Under the pieces are notes generated by a model. The model had not been told where the DNA came from. It was given only the letters and a program-made list of their open reading frames with translations, and did not search any database. Both the position numbers and the translations under genes were made by a program. From Siphonodentalium dalli (Eukaryota > Mollusca > Scaphopoda > Gadilida > Siphonodentaliidae), in assembly GCA_032622095.1 (NCBI GenBank), contig CP136061.1, positions 84,604,324-84,668,323 of the forward strand: a stretch of DNA of 64,000 nucleotides. Reading direction: 5' to 3'. The number at the start of each line of letters is the position of its first letter. Position 1 is the stretch's first letter. Positions 34,501 through 49,500 of the stretch are shown here, piece by piece.

Positions 34501-37500
34501 CTATTTGAGCCTCGGTAAACCTCGGCTCAAATCGAATTTAGTGAACTCGGTTGATAAATTCCGTATAAAATAGAAACTCATGTGAGATCCTCTATATAAC
34601 ATAATTTATTTTTCAAAATTTTAATTGAAAAAAAAAATTTGAGCAAGGAGTAAAATTTACTGGGTTTTTTTTTATTTAAATTTTTTTTTTGGGGTTAAAT
34701 TTAGCAAAAGGAGTTAAATCTAAAAACTTAAATCTAAAAATAGTTTTTTTTTTAAAGATATTGACCCTGCCCTATCTTTTTTAAAGATATTGACCCCATT
34801 TGAACAAATCTGAACCCCAGTAAACCAAAGACCCTTCATACCAAATATGAATTCATTCGGCCTGATGCCACTTGAGAAGAAGTCGTTTTAAGAATTACTA
34901 TGGAGGGAAAGAGTTATGGCCCTGGCTTCGGAACTAATTGACCCAGTGACCTCATTTGAACAAATCTGAATACCAGTCACCTAGGGAAAATCCACACCAA
35001 TTATGAACCCATTCGGTCCTATGGATCTGGAGAAGATGTTCAAAGAATTGTTGATGGACGGACGACGAGTGATGACTTTTGCTCCACAGGAGACTTCGTC
35101 TCAGGTGAGCTAAAAAAGATGTCACCGGTCTTAGAAACAAAATCCATGCAAGTAAAGGTGGATTATTATCATTATAAACCTGGAGATAGAATCTGAGAAT
35201 TTAAATTAAAATATCACAAAAGCATAAAATTGGTGACCAGGGTTAATACATGTAACCCATTAAATGATGGAACTGTACCCAGTATGTCACTTGAATGTAT
35301 CATAGATACAATGCTAATATTTCAAATGTGTTGATAAACAAATACCACAGCTGGCACACACAATTACAGTAATCTCCCTGCTGCCCACTAGCAGAAAGAA
35401 TTATAATTTATTGTTTATTTAATCTGAGAGACCAAGTGTATGGTGATTGATGGGCCAATTCTATATTGCCCAGATAATGGATCATTTTCAATTAATCTCA
35501 AGATGTCTGTATTTAAAATGGATCAAATAGATTTTGATGGCATGCATTTATGTAGCTTAAAATAATATGCCAGGCGGGCTAGCATCAGGGTATAATGAGT
35601 TCAACTGGATAGTGGTGGTTAAGATTATAATATTGGAACAGCCAAGCCTGAATCTAGTGTCTGACATTTGCAGAATGAGGTCCCTAAAGGGTGAATTTAG
35701 TGACGCAATCCTGCAATGTGGGCTAGCATCATCAAATTCACCCTCTGGGGACCTCATTCTGCTTAGGCCCTCAACTGCTATGGGAGACATAGAAACAGAC
35801 TGATGTCCTCCAGTTAAAGTTGGTGATGTGCACCCATTGGGCACCTCAATTATCCATTTTATCTTCTGCAAATTTGGGGGATATAGAAACTAAACAGAAG
35901 TGAAAAGGTAAGTATAAATGTCAAATTAAGACCCTATATACTTCCCTGAAGATGAGGCATAAGGAGACTGAGGTCCCTGGAGAGTGTATTTGACAATGCT
36001 AGCATAATGTGCAGGGCAGCATCACTAAATTCACCCACTGGGGACCACATTCTGCAAATGTCAGACACACAGGCATTTTGTTTTGATTTGATATTAATGA
36101 CACACATGGGACATGACTGTGAAGCAGTTGTTTACTGTTCACAACTGTCTGCCAGATAACATCTCATTATGACTGTGTTATTAACTCTCTCTGTCTAGAG
36201 CTAATACCACTGGCTGAATCTGCTGGTGGAAGAGGTGAGATGGGTGGGGTACTGTTAGTTGGTGGTCTGGGTCATGAGGGGGGAGGGTGATGGAAAGGGA
36301 CAGTTTCCATGCTATCATTCAAGATTTTTATAACCCTGCGGATGTTACAATGGTGTTTGTTTTTCTAAAAAAAATTTCTTCTGGACAGTGTGTGCAGGGG
36401 CGGGGCAGAGTGGGGGGTATATGTGGGGGGGACTTTTTTTTTTTAATTGAGCAAGGATTTCAATTTAAAAATATAGAGTTATGTCCCTGGCCCGGCCCCT
36501 ATTTGACGCAGTGACCCCATTTGAACAAATCTGAAACCAGTCACCCAAGGACCCTCCATACCAAATAGTAGCTGAATCGGCCCAATGGTTCTAAACAAGA
36601 AGTCGTTCTAAGAATTACCATGGAGGAATAGAGTTATGGCCCTGGTTTCGCAACTATCTGACTTGGAGACCTCATTTTAACAAATCTGATTAACAGTTAC
36701 CTAGGGAACATCCACAAAAATATGAATCCATTCGGTCCTATGGAACTTTAGAAGAAGATGTTCAAAGAATTGTTCACGGACGGACGGATGGATGGATGGA
36801 TGGACGTACAACGGACGAGGAGTGATGACTATAGCTCCACCGGAGACTTCGTCTCAGGTGAGCTAAAAAGGATGTGACTGTTAAAAATCCATGCAGTAAT
36901 TCCATTACCTATACGTCCAAGGATCTGGTAATGCCAGAATTGTTATTAACACTCCAGCTCAGCCCAAATATTAACAATACGCGGGCGAGCAGCTACTCAT
37001 TAGCTATTAACAATATGCAGGCGAGCAGCTATTCAATAGATATTAGGGAGTGTAGGGGTTTAGTGAAATCTAGTTCTGACAGTTTATTGTGGCATACATG
37101 TAAGCTTGAAAATGTAATTTTCTTTTGCCGCTTTCGAAATAATCTGACCGATGGCCAATTTGGCCACTGAGAGCATGAACCCGGACTATACTGTATATAC
37201 ATGTAGTACACTATTCTAGTAGTTACCTGTGTGACTGAATAAACTAAAGCTACGAATGACGTGACTAACAGGACTCTCCTTATGCTTGTTTTACTGTCTA
37301 AATGACCTGAAAAAAATCAATGTTTGTAAATAATATAAAAGTCTGTATAACGTCACCACTAAAGGGTCCCATGTTACTCGCAGAGTTATTAAAGGGACCC
37401 ATGTTACTCACAGAGTTATTAAAGGGACCCATGTTACTCACAGAGTTATTAAAGGGACACATGTTACTAGCAGAGTTATTAAAGAGACCCATGTTACTCA

Positions 37501-40500
37501 CAGAGTTATTAAAGGGACCCATGTTACTCACATAGTTATTAAAGGCCCCCATGTCACTCACAGAGTTATTAAAGGGACCCATGTTACTCACAGAGTTATT
37601 AAAGGGACACATGTTACTAGCAGAGTTATTAAAGAGACCCAAAGGGTAGATTTAATGACGCTACCCGCACAGCGAGCTACCATCACTAAATTAACCTTCT
37701 GAGGACCTCATTCTGCTTAGGCCTCATCTTCTCTGGAAAGTATCTTTATTATCAAATTAACCAGTTTTTTAGTTTCTTTAGAAGCCTCTTTAGATAGTTT
37801 ATTTTTTCTTTTTTAGTTTAGTTTTTCTATATCCCCAAATTGGCAGATATACAATGCATCAACTTGTATAGGTGCCCAATGGGTGCACACCACTATCTTC
37901 ACCATTTGGGAACTTAAACCTGAGTCTAGGTCCCATAGCAGTTGAGGTCATAAAGAATGAGGTCCCCAGAGGATGAATTTGGTGATGCTAGTTGGCTGTG
38001 TAGGGTAGTGTCACTAAATTCACCCTCTGGGGACCTCATTCTTCAAATGTCTGGCACCTTATTTTCAGGCCTGTCTGTGAGTCCCTTTAAGCCTGAAGGT
38101 CATTCCACACAATATTAAGCCTGAAGGTCATTCCACACAATATTAAGCCTGAAGGTCATTCCACACGATATTAAGTCTGAAAGTCATTCCACACAATATA
38201 TTAAGAGACATGGCTCATGCATTGTTAGTCATTGTCACGATGGTTTATTTGGCTATTTGTCAGTCGTTATCAAAATTAGACGCAATTATTTCATATCGGT
38301 TTATGAAAAATGTGGAACATTGTCTTTATGAAGCGGAACCTTCCATGAATTCAAATCCAATAATTATCAAAACGAACGGCATAGGCAACAAATAATAAGC
38401 TAGATTACTGTATTTGTATCGATAAATGAAGTTGGAGTTGGTAAACTGGTAAGGCTCATTTGAACCTGAGAATTAGGTATATTTTTTTACCCTGTGCCAA
38501 TGCATTCTCTTATATATGCGAGTCGACCAGAGGTTGCCTCGCATATATAAGAGAATGCATTGGCTTAACAATTTTTTATCATGTTTTTTAAATAAATGTT
38601 TCTTACAATTTTTAGGACATAAAATAAAAAAACATCCATTACCCTGCAGGGAGCCCCACACATATATAGAAGCATATAGAAGAGTGTCGTCTGCTCATGT
38701 TTGTCTGGGGCTCTGTATGGGTGAAATTATAAAATTGTTAAAGAATACAAGAACAAATTAATATAAAAGGTCAGCAGACCACAGTGTCCCCCGACAACAT
38801 GGCAAGTCGATGCCGCTTTGTTAGAGAAATTATAAAAAAATGTTGAAATTTTCTAAGTCGAAAAGGGTTAATAACTCCATTTATTAGCTATATAGATGTT
38901 GCAAATCACCAACATGTTAGGAACAATATCCCAGAGTTTCAAATCTCTACATTTAAAACTGTAGGAGGAGTTGATTACACCATGAAGGTACCCAATCTCA
39001 TCCAAAAGGCAAAAATGTTCCAAATTTTCTAAGTCGAAAACCCCCCCAAAAATATGGAAAAAATGATATTTTTGATTAGCTATATAGATGTTGCAAATCA
39101 CCAACATGTTAGGAACAATATCCCAGAGGTTCAAATCTCTACGTTTAAAACTGTAGGAGGAGTTGATTACACCATGAAGGTACCCAATCTCGGACGCACG
39201 GACGGACGCACGGCTCGACGGACGCACGGACGGACGAGGGTCATTTCTATAGTCCTACGACGGAAACGTCGGGGGACAAAAATTGTAAAAAATTGTTAGG
39301 CCAATGCATTCTCTTATATATGCGAGGCAACCTATGGTCGACTCGCATATATAAGAGAATGCATTGGCACAGGGTAAAAAAATCCCGACTTACGACTGAA
39401 TTAGGTATACACATAATTTGTTAAGAGGTATCTCAAAACATACACACGCAGAAGATTTCTGAACAGACTCGTCACTGTAGTGCTGAAAATACATTATGTA
39501 TTCTGTTTCTTCTATTTTGTTGGTAAATTTGTAATTGTTTTGTTTGTGCCTATTCAGATATTTAAATAAGAGGTTGTTTAGACATTGACTAGTAGACCGT
39601 GGGAAAAAATCTAGACCTATCATCATTCTGAAACTGTTATGTAAAGTCGGGCATTATTCCAATTTTATAAGAATACAAATGGCAAAGAAATAGCATGGGG
39701 GATCGGTTATCGTGTTCTCAGATCTATTTATATGACTTCATTGTGTTTTTATCAGACAAATCATGTTCGTTGGAAGGGATTTCAGGTATTTATCGCCCTA
39801 TTTCAATGCCATGAAAATTAAAAAGTGAAGATTATTAGGTGTATTTTGGTTGTGTGCTCAATGTTATAAAATTCCCCGTTAGAACAGGTCAGAATGTCAA
39901 AAAGTTCCCAGGTTTTTAATGGGTGGAATATGATTTCTGCAGACGTAGCCAGAGTAGAGAATCGTGCCATGATCTAATGATAATCCACTAGACAGATTAA
40001 TAGCAGCAAGATTATTTTAATATTCTGTTTGTCATAATGTGGGTGTAAACAATTTCATGATGGAAGCTGCATTCTTAGGCCAATGTATTCTCTTATATAT
40101 GCGAGACTCCCTTTGGGAGACTTGCTTATATAAGAGAATGCATTGGCACATAGATTTCGCAAAATTTCAGGAAGCTCCAGTCATGGAAGGGTTAATAAGG
40201 GAGGTAACTCCAGTCATGGAAGGGTTAATAAGGGAGGTAACTACAGTCATGGAAGGATTAATAAGGGACATAACACCAGTCATGGAAAGGTTAATAAGGG
40301 AGGTAACTCCAGTCATGGAAGGGTTAATAAGGGAGGTAACTCCAGTCATGGAAGGGTTAATAAGGGAGGTAACTCCAGTCATGGAAGGGTATAGTCAATG
40401 AAAAAGAAAAAAAATTCTATCCGTTTAAAAATACATTGTAATTTGGTAACAAATATTTATATTAAGAAACACATTTTACTAATGTAAATTTGGAGTCAGT

Positions 40501-43500
40501 GGTTACATATAAGCCCAAAACTTACCGAAAGCAAGCCCAAACTTACCGAAAGCAAGCCCAAATATGACTACAGACAGCTCAGTTGCCAATAAAAAGAACC
40601 GCAATATCAACCACAGCAACTGAAATTAAAGTGTCAATTTAGCTCAATTTTGAAATGGGATAATGTCATACATTACAGTCAATATTAATGGAGCGATAGG
40701 GACAGAAAAATGTTGGTAGAAGGGCATGCCGATGTATTTAGTCGGTAAAGAGTAAAATCCAAAATGTTTTTAATCAAAACTTATTGAAATTTGTTAGCTC
40801 CCATCTAGTGGTGATTTTAAACAATTGCCTGCAAATTTTCAAAACAATTCTCCAATAAATGCAGGCTGCAGGGTGTGCCGATGGATCCAAATTTAAATGC
40901 CAAGATGATGGCTGGCGGCCATGTTTTTTGACAAATTTCCAAAACATTTCTCCAATAAATGCAGGGTGCGCCGATGGATTTACATTTGAAATCCAAGATG
41001 GCTATTGGTGGCCATTCTTTTTAATGAATTTCAGAAAAAAAATATGGATTCCTTCTAGAGATCACCCCAAAGAACCACATGAAGGTTGGGGATGATCGGA
41101 TGAGTGATGTGCCCTGCAGGGTGTGCAAAAGGATTTAGTCATGCCAAGAGTAAAATCCTAAATTCGGAAAATTATTATGGCTCCAATCTAGTGGTTACAC
41201 CGAAGATCCATAAATATTTGGTGACGATCGGATAAGTGATGTGGTCCAAAGTCATGCAAAGAGAAAAATCCAAGGTGGCTGTTCATCAAAAATCATTCAA
41301 ATTTGCTGACCCAATATGCATCAAAATTGATCAAATATACTACCCATGATCAAGAAAAATAAATGTTTGTCTACTATTTATATATTTCAATACTAAAGAA
41401 AAAAAATGAAAATTTCAAGGGCTGATTTGTATACAATGTCTCGGACAGTTATCAATATATTACATGTATGCAGGATGATATCCAGTGTTATTTTAGGATG
41501 TCGACCGGAGAAAAGATAGGAAGAGTATTGTTGATTTTCAGCATTCAGAGACGATTGAATACTGAATTGATATACAAATTTAATTTGGGGAAGGAGGGGT
41601 GAATGTGAGAATCTATTTAAAACTATAGTAATCCTTTCTATACTAAATGGATTCTCCAAATCAGTTAATGAAAGTGTCAATGACACTGTAGCTCAACTTG
41701 GGAAGGGAATAATTTCATGTGTTATACATGTAATCAATCGAGTGATTAAGAATGCGGAAAGTTGAAAGGTCTAAGTAATACTAGATTATCAACATGAAGA
41801 GATATACATGTATATAAAGTAAAATCCAAGATGGTTGCTGACAGGAGATGTTCTCACTTGTCCGGCAGGTATTGTTTCGGAGGTAGGTGTGATAATCCTC
41901 AACATGAAAGAGTTGCCGCTTATAGTCTGTATCTGCAGTTACTTAGGTTTTTAACTGTTTTACAGTTTTTTTATTTAAGCAACATTTGGGCTGATTTACC
42001 TTTACCGGTATTCCATTTGGGGACCATTTGAACAACAGTTGCACTTAACGATTTATTATACTGTGAACTAGCACATTATTATACTGAAATGTGTTGAAAT
42101 TTATATAATATAATACATTTATATAATATAATACATTTATATAATATAATACATTTATATAATATAATACATTTATATAATATAATACATTTATACAACA
42201 TTGAAGTTGAACAGGTTCGGCTTGTCCGGCAGATAATTTTGCAGTTTCTTATGCCAGCCTTCGACATGGTTTGTTGTTCTGGGACCGTCATTGTCGAAGT
42301 GATTCCACGTCTGTCTACCGTGGTCGCCTTCCACCCAGTAGGATGTGACATAGTCCGTGAATTTCTCGATGTCGTTACCCTGCTGGTGCATCTTCAAGTA
42401 CTTCGAACCAGGCGTCGCTGATATCACCTACCGGCAGGAATGGTAAAGCAGTTGCCCTTCGAATCAGCTTCTTCGTTTCACCCTCGTACGGAAGTTTGGC
42501 CGTTAATGTTGCATACTTGTAAATTGCCTGGCTGTAGTGGAAATAGCATCCTCGCATTATCACACCAGGAAATACTGTTCTGATGGCATTCTGTGCGCCG
42601 ATTTCGAAGTCCGTATAGCAGTATATTGGTGTTTGTGGTGTTGAAAATTCTGCTGCTTTCAGGCTGAGGAGTCGAAAAAATCTCTCATAGGTCGATTGCT
42701 TCTTGTCTGGTAGTAGGCCGTAGACGAGGGGGTGCATCTGGCCGTCGATAAACGCATGTATGGAATATAGCTGTTGGAATGTCTTCGGGCATTTGTCGAA
42801 TGTTCCATCGCAGAAGAACATCTGGGCGTTGGACAAGTGCTGCAGATTCTAGTCGGTGCTGAAGATGAGTAGTCTGTCAGTCGTACCATCGTCGATGATG
42901 TCCGCAAATCTGCAAAATAATAATATAATATATATATATGATATATACGAATTGTTTTGGTTTTTAATATATTCCATGTTTTATGATTGTTGAAATATAA
43001 TAAAGAGCGTTATCAATTATAATATAATACATACTAGATATTTCTTCCTGGTAGATAGCAGTGACTGGTCTGGATGTCTGTCGAACTAAGCTTTTGAGCT
43101 CAGCGATGATGGTTTCAGCAGCAACTTGGGCCTGGTCTGAGTCGTGGTTATGCTGGTCTTTGTATTATGTCACGATGTCGTTCTTGGTATTTACAGTAGC
43201 ACTGCATGTCCTTGAACTGCATGTCCAATGTACACTGTCGTTTCTTCTAGACTTAACACAGAACTTATAGTGGTTAAAGACGAGATATTTACCACCGCGA
43301 GCATTAGGAATGAAATTAATGTGTACTTGAACGTTTGCCATTTTGATATGATCTGTCTTTGTGAACCTCTGTAATTTATATGTTAGCATGATGATCTCTG
43401 GAAATAACTCACTTGAGATGTTTTCAGTGAAAAGAGTTCATATCGTGATATACAGTTATTGTCGGTAAGTTTGGGCTACACTTTGCTTAAACAAACACTG

Positions 43501-46500
43501 CTTGCGGTGATGCGATCACTAGTCACGCATTGTAAAAACAGACTATAACCTGCCGGCTCAGATGCATTCACACATCCCTGCCGGACAAGTGAGAATAAGC
43601 CGCTGACAGTTATGTTTTCCAACGAAATTCAAAAACATTTGATAGCTCCCATCTAGTAGATCAATATCAAGATTAATATGAAGTTTAGTGATGATCAGAT
43701 GAGGGAAGTGGACTGTAGGGTGTGCCGAAGGATTTAGTCATGCAAAGAGTAAAATCCAAGATGGCTGCCAGCGGACATGTTTTATGGCCGAATGACCCCC
43801 AAAATGACTTGTTCCCATCTACATTTCAATGTTAACAGCCATGACAAATTTCATGATGAACGACCAAAGGTATGACCTGTAGCCCGTACCAAATGATTTA
43901 TTCATGCAAAGAGTAAAATCCAAGAAGGCTGCCAGTGGCCATGTTTTATGGCCGAATGACCCCAAAGTGACTTGTTCCCATCTACATATCAATGTTGACA
44001 TCCATGACAAATTTCATGATGATCTGACCAAAGGTATGACCTGTAGCCCGTGCCAAAGGATTTAGTCATGCAAAGAGTAAAATCCAAGATTGCTTCTGGC
44101 GGCCATGTTTTTTAGCCGAATGACCCCAAAATGACTTCTTCCCATCTATATGACAAATTTCATGATGATCAGACAAACAGTACGGCCTGTAGCCCATGCT
44201 AATGAATTGAATTTTGAAATCCAAGATGGCTGCTGGCAGCCATGTTTTATTGCCGAATGACCCGAAAATGACTCGTTCCCATTTGCATGTCAATGTTAAC
44301 ATACATGACAAATTTCATGATGATCTGACCAAAGATACGACCTGTAGCCTGTGTCAAAGGATTTAGTCATACAAAGAGTAAAATCCAAGATGGCTACCGG
44401 AAGCCATGTTTTATGACCCCAAAATGACTCATTCCCATCTACAGTACATGTCAAAATTAACTTCTACGACAAATTTCATGATGACGAACACTCCGGCCTG
44501 CAGTCTGTGCTAATGGATTGAATTTTGAAATCCAAGATTGTCGCTGGTGGCCATATTTTTTTGCCGAATGACCCCAAAATTAATCGTTCCCATCTATATG
44601 TCAATGTCAACAGCCGTGACAAATTTCATAGTGATCCGACTAAAGGTATGAACTGTAGCCCGTAAAATCCAAGATGGCTGCTGGTGGCCATGTTTTTTGG
44701 CCGAATGACCCCCAAAATGACTCATTCCCATCTACATGTCAATATTAACATCCATGACAAATTTCATGATGATCAGACAAACAGTATGGCCTGTAGCCCG
44801 TGCTGATGGATAGAATTTTTAAATCCAAGATGGCTGCTGGCGGCCATGTTTTTTTCCCGAATGACCCCAAAATGACTCGTTCCCATCTACATGTCAATGT
44901 CAACAGCCATGACAAATTTCATAATGATCTGACCAAATGTACGACCTGCAGCTAGTGCCAAAGGATTTAGTCATGCAAAGAGTAAAATCCAAGATGGCTG
45001 CTGGTGGCCATGTTTTTTTGCCGAATGACCCCAACATGACTCATTCTCATCTACATGTCATTGTTAACATCCATGACAAATTTCATGATGATCCGATCAA
45101 AGGTATGACCTGTAGTCCGTGCCAAAGGATCTAGTCATGCAAAGAGTACGAGAGGCCGATCACGATCGGCAGATGTTAACCCATCCCTTGGCTATAAAAA
45201 TTTAATATGATCGGATAAATGAGAGTTTTGGTGTTCAATTATAGAGTATACTGTTATGTACTATTATAGACAAATGTACATAACACAAATTATTGGAATT
45301 TATGGGTCACTGGCATTTATATAAGAGAATGCACTGGTACAGAATCTGTAATGCTAAACCGCCACAGCCAGCAAACCCATGGGTTAAATGTGTAGGTGTG
45401 ACCTGGACATGGAATACTTGGGTTAAGAGAGTCCAATTTAAGTTTACAATAATAATGTGTCCTAGTATACAGATAAGCAACCTCACCACTGACCCATTAA
45501 TATCAATTATATAGCAGCACAGATGTCCATGTCTACTGTTAATAGCATGTGATGTTTATTGTTGAATCTTTATTTTAAATTAGATGCCATAGCCTTATGT
45601 ATCAGATTATTTGCACATTGGCATAAGTCCAAAGGCAATTGGTGAATTGGATTTAATGTTGCTCCAAACAGATTTACCAGTACATAACACAAGATTTTTG
45701 ACCGATTTAATCAAATTTGGTGTGGTGATTCGGGGTACCCTTGGCAGAGTTATATTAATGGTGTTAGTTTTTCAATTTTTTGTAACTTATTTAAAAAAAT
45801 TAAAGGGACACATTGGAAATCTTTTTATCATAATCATAAATATCTAAATGAAAACAAATGACAATGTCAATGACATTTTTTTTATTATTATTATAAAAGT
45901 TAAAAAAAAAAAAAAAAAAAAATCGATTCAATTTTTCAATTCTTTTTCGAAAAAGGGTCATAACTCCTTTAAAATTAATCGGATCAAACCCATATTCGAA
46001 CTCGATCTGTATTTTGGGCTGTGAAACTCACATACCAAATTTGGTTCCAATCAGATAAAAAATGTTTGAGTTATGGCAGAATGCGTGAATTATAAGTTGA
46101 AAAAGGGCCATAACTCTGTAACAAAATCTCGGATCAAACCCAAATTCGAACTCGATCTGTATTTTGGGCTGAGAAACCCATATACAAAATTTGGTTTCGA
46201 TCGGATAAAAAATGTTTGAGTTATCGCATTACTCGTAAAGTGTCTACAGACAGACAGACGGACAGACAGACGGACCAACGACGAGTGGTCAATCCGGGCA
46301 ACGACACTATGTTTACCATACTATGGTATGGGTAAACATAAAAATCCAAGATCGCTGCTGGCGGCCATGTTTTATGGCCGAACGACCTCAAAGTAAAGTT
46401 GAGCTAATAAGTGTACATCGGAATGGTCTATTATTATTCATTTGGAGGGATGCTATTGTGGTAAAAGCAGATGACAGATAAATACAAGACAGTCAATGAC

Positions 46501-49500
46501 TGTTGAGAAGCTCACCTGATTGTAAAGATTGAGAAGACTGGGACTCTGAAACCATAACAGTACTTGTCAAAATCACTTTAAAACAAGTAGCTAAGTGTCT
46601 ATATTGAGCAGTGGGGTGTCCACCTTGAAATTTTCAACTGCGTCTGATCCCCCACCCATATAGTCCATAGTCTGTTCCCTTCCAACTGAAGCAAACAGGT
46701 ACACTCCAAAGGTTGTAAAATTCCAACATGTGCAAAGGAATTTTACGAACTTTGGAGTGTACCTGTTTGCTTCAGTTGGGAGGGAACAGAGTATGAACTA
46801 TATGATTTCCCAATTGTTCCAAAGATCCAACTTGACATGCCCCCTTCTTTAATTTTAATCCCAACTTTTCATGGGCTCTATACACCAAACGCTATTCTTG
46901 ACTGGTCGATCAATTTGAACAAATCTGTAACCCAGTCACCCAACGACCCTCCATACAATATAGAAGCTAAATATGCCTAATGGCTTTTGAGCAGAAGAAC
47001 TTTTAAGAATTACTAAGGCAGAAGAGTTATGTCTGTGGTCTCACCCCTATTTGACCTCGTGACTCCATTTAAACATATCTGAATCCCAGTCACCAAGGAC
47101 TCTCTATAACAAATATAAGCTACATATGCAAAATGGTTCTTGTGAAGATGTTTTAAGAATAACTATTTAGGAAACGAGTTATGTCCCTGGCTCTATCCCT
47201 ATTTGACCCCATTTGAAAAAATTTGTATCCCAGTACACAGTGTCTTTGTTCTATACCGCCATTGCAAACGGCAAAATTTACTGAACAACCGCAGACTGAA
47301 ATGCACGAATCTGCACCATCAGATTAGGACACCGATGTAATCATGCGGCAGCGTTACTGTTTTTTATGCGATTGGCCCATATCGCACACGTGCAAGAGCT
47401 CATTGCCTACAGTGTGTTCTGATTCACCGAAATGAGTGTCGTATCACATGGGATGCTGCACCGTAAATGCCGTGTGGAGGGGCCTTTATCATGCAATGGT
47501 ATTGGTAGCAATGCCAATTATATTTTCACTGATAGTTTTTTGTGTCTGCTGTAAAATGTGCACACCACACGGTATGTGTGAGAACATTGTAGGGGAATGT
47601 TTGATGGGGGGAAATGTTGTGGGGGGGATGTTGTGGGGGGACTGAAGTACAAACCTTGTCAGCAACATCGCCTACATAGAGAGAGGCATTAACTGTCATG
47701 GCAACAACACACCTCAAAATACTGATCACAACAACAATCATAACCTGTAATTAAAATAGAAGATTCAAGATTTTATTAAAGAGAGACTGTATGCCAATTT
47801 CAATAAATTCCTGGTTATAACAACAATCTATTATCAATAGTATATAGAAGAATAATTAATCTGAATCGAAGATGTCTTTTGTAAATGTTAACTTAAAATC
47901 AAATTTAACAATTTAATATAAATTTACTTTAATATCCGGTGTATAAACCGTGAACATGTTGTTTTTGTTGAGTTATCGACGTGTTTTTGTCATTTAGATT
48001 GTAGTAAAAAGTTTATTATTTTCAATGGAGGGGGAATAACTCTGTATCTTAAAGATAGAGTTATTCCCCTTCCATTGAAATTGCATCTTTAGTTTGAATT
48101 CTGTTTCATTCTGGGAGCCAAAATGTGGGGAATATCTCTCTGATTTCAGCTGTTTTCTATTTCCCTATCGGCATCTTCTGAGACACAGATGTTTCAAATG
48201 GTGATTAATTATAGTATTTTAATCATATGTTATGGCCTAGATTGTTATTAAAACCGTATATTTGAGTCACCATAAAAAAAAAAAATCGAAAATTAAGTGG
48301 GTCTTTACCAAACCATAAAAGCAGCAAATATATGTCTGTCTGTGGACTTTAGTTTCACTTACCAAACCATAAAAAGCAGCAAATATATGGCTGTTTGTGG
48401 ACTTTAGTTTGCCAAACGCAGTTCTTCCATTCCACATGAGAAAGCAGAGAAACAAGACATTTGGAATAAGAATAATAAGATCCCATATCCGTACTCTGAA
48501 AGAAAAGAAAACGTATACAGCTGTCGCCCGCGGTTGAGACAAATAGTGTGTCTGACATTTGCAGAATGAGGTCCCCAGCAGGTGAAATTAGTGATGCTAT
48601 CCTGCACAGTGGGCTAGCATCACCAAATTCACCTCACTCTGCTTAGACCTCATCTTCTGGGAAGTACCTCCAGTCTCAAATTAACATTGTTTTTAGTTAC
48701 TTTTACCCTTCTTGGAAGTTTCTATATCCCCTATAGTTTTGCAGAAGATTAAATGCATAATCGAGGTGACAACTTCAGCTGGGGAACTTCAATCTGACCC
48801 AAGGTCTCCCGTAGCAGTTGAGGCCTAAGCAGAATGAGGTTCCCAGGGGCTGCATTTGGTGATGCTTGCCCACTGTCTGGGATAGCAGCTCTAAATTCAC
48901 CCACTGGGAACCTCATTCTGCAAATGACAGACACTACATGTATTTGCAGGCTTGTTGTCGGAATGACACCCGAGAACCTTCATATGATATTCTGGTGGAG
49001 AGCGGATGTTATCCAATAACACATTCTCTGTCATTTAAACAGTTCAATGTTACATCTGTGTGTTCTTTCACAAGGAGTTTCTGTAATTTTTATATTCGTC
49101 ATAGGATTTCTGTTTGAAATAATTTACGGTCAAGACTTTGCATTTTGCTACATGCAACTATTGTTTAGTTACCGTCATTTTTGGAACATATGAAGTTAAG
49201 TAATGCAAATACTGTAAATCCATGCAATGTAGATCAATAAGTAATAGAAGTATGTTATCCTCATTTGCAATTTAGCAAAAACAAGATAGTCAATAACTGT
49301 TGAGTCGATCACCTGACAAAATAATACCTTCATTTCCGGTAACCTGCCCACCCGTTCGCTGGACCACATGCCGTAAACTTCACTTTATTCTTCCAGTTTC
49401 TAGTAGTTTAAGTTGCTGATTTTAATATAATGAGTCATTAGCCTAATTAACTTGCAAATTCATGCTCACAAAACACACCAAACCGGGGTTAGAGGGCTAA

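Larger units (their letters stand above)
41667..46408 (+). mobile_element. F2 pearl-like element with two nested transposons
   Basis: Starts GAAAGTGTCAATGACACTGTAGC-type sequence and ends near AAAGTTGAGCTAATAAG. Nine or so ~160-bp core units lie at 43,610-45,145. A MULE (41,845-43,601) interrupts its first unit and an F4 element (45,149-46,340) a later one. In both cases the interrupted unit rejoins cleanly. Confidence 0.75.

Noticed and set aside
37298..37642. 114-codon frame of repeated [10 protein letters not shown]
   Set aside because: Translation of the 30-bp satellite (10 codons).
40039..40401. 120-codon frame with [11 protein letters not shown] repeats, also open in two other frames
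   Set aside because: 33-bp minisatellite; no conserved start, end or splice context.
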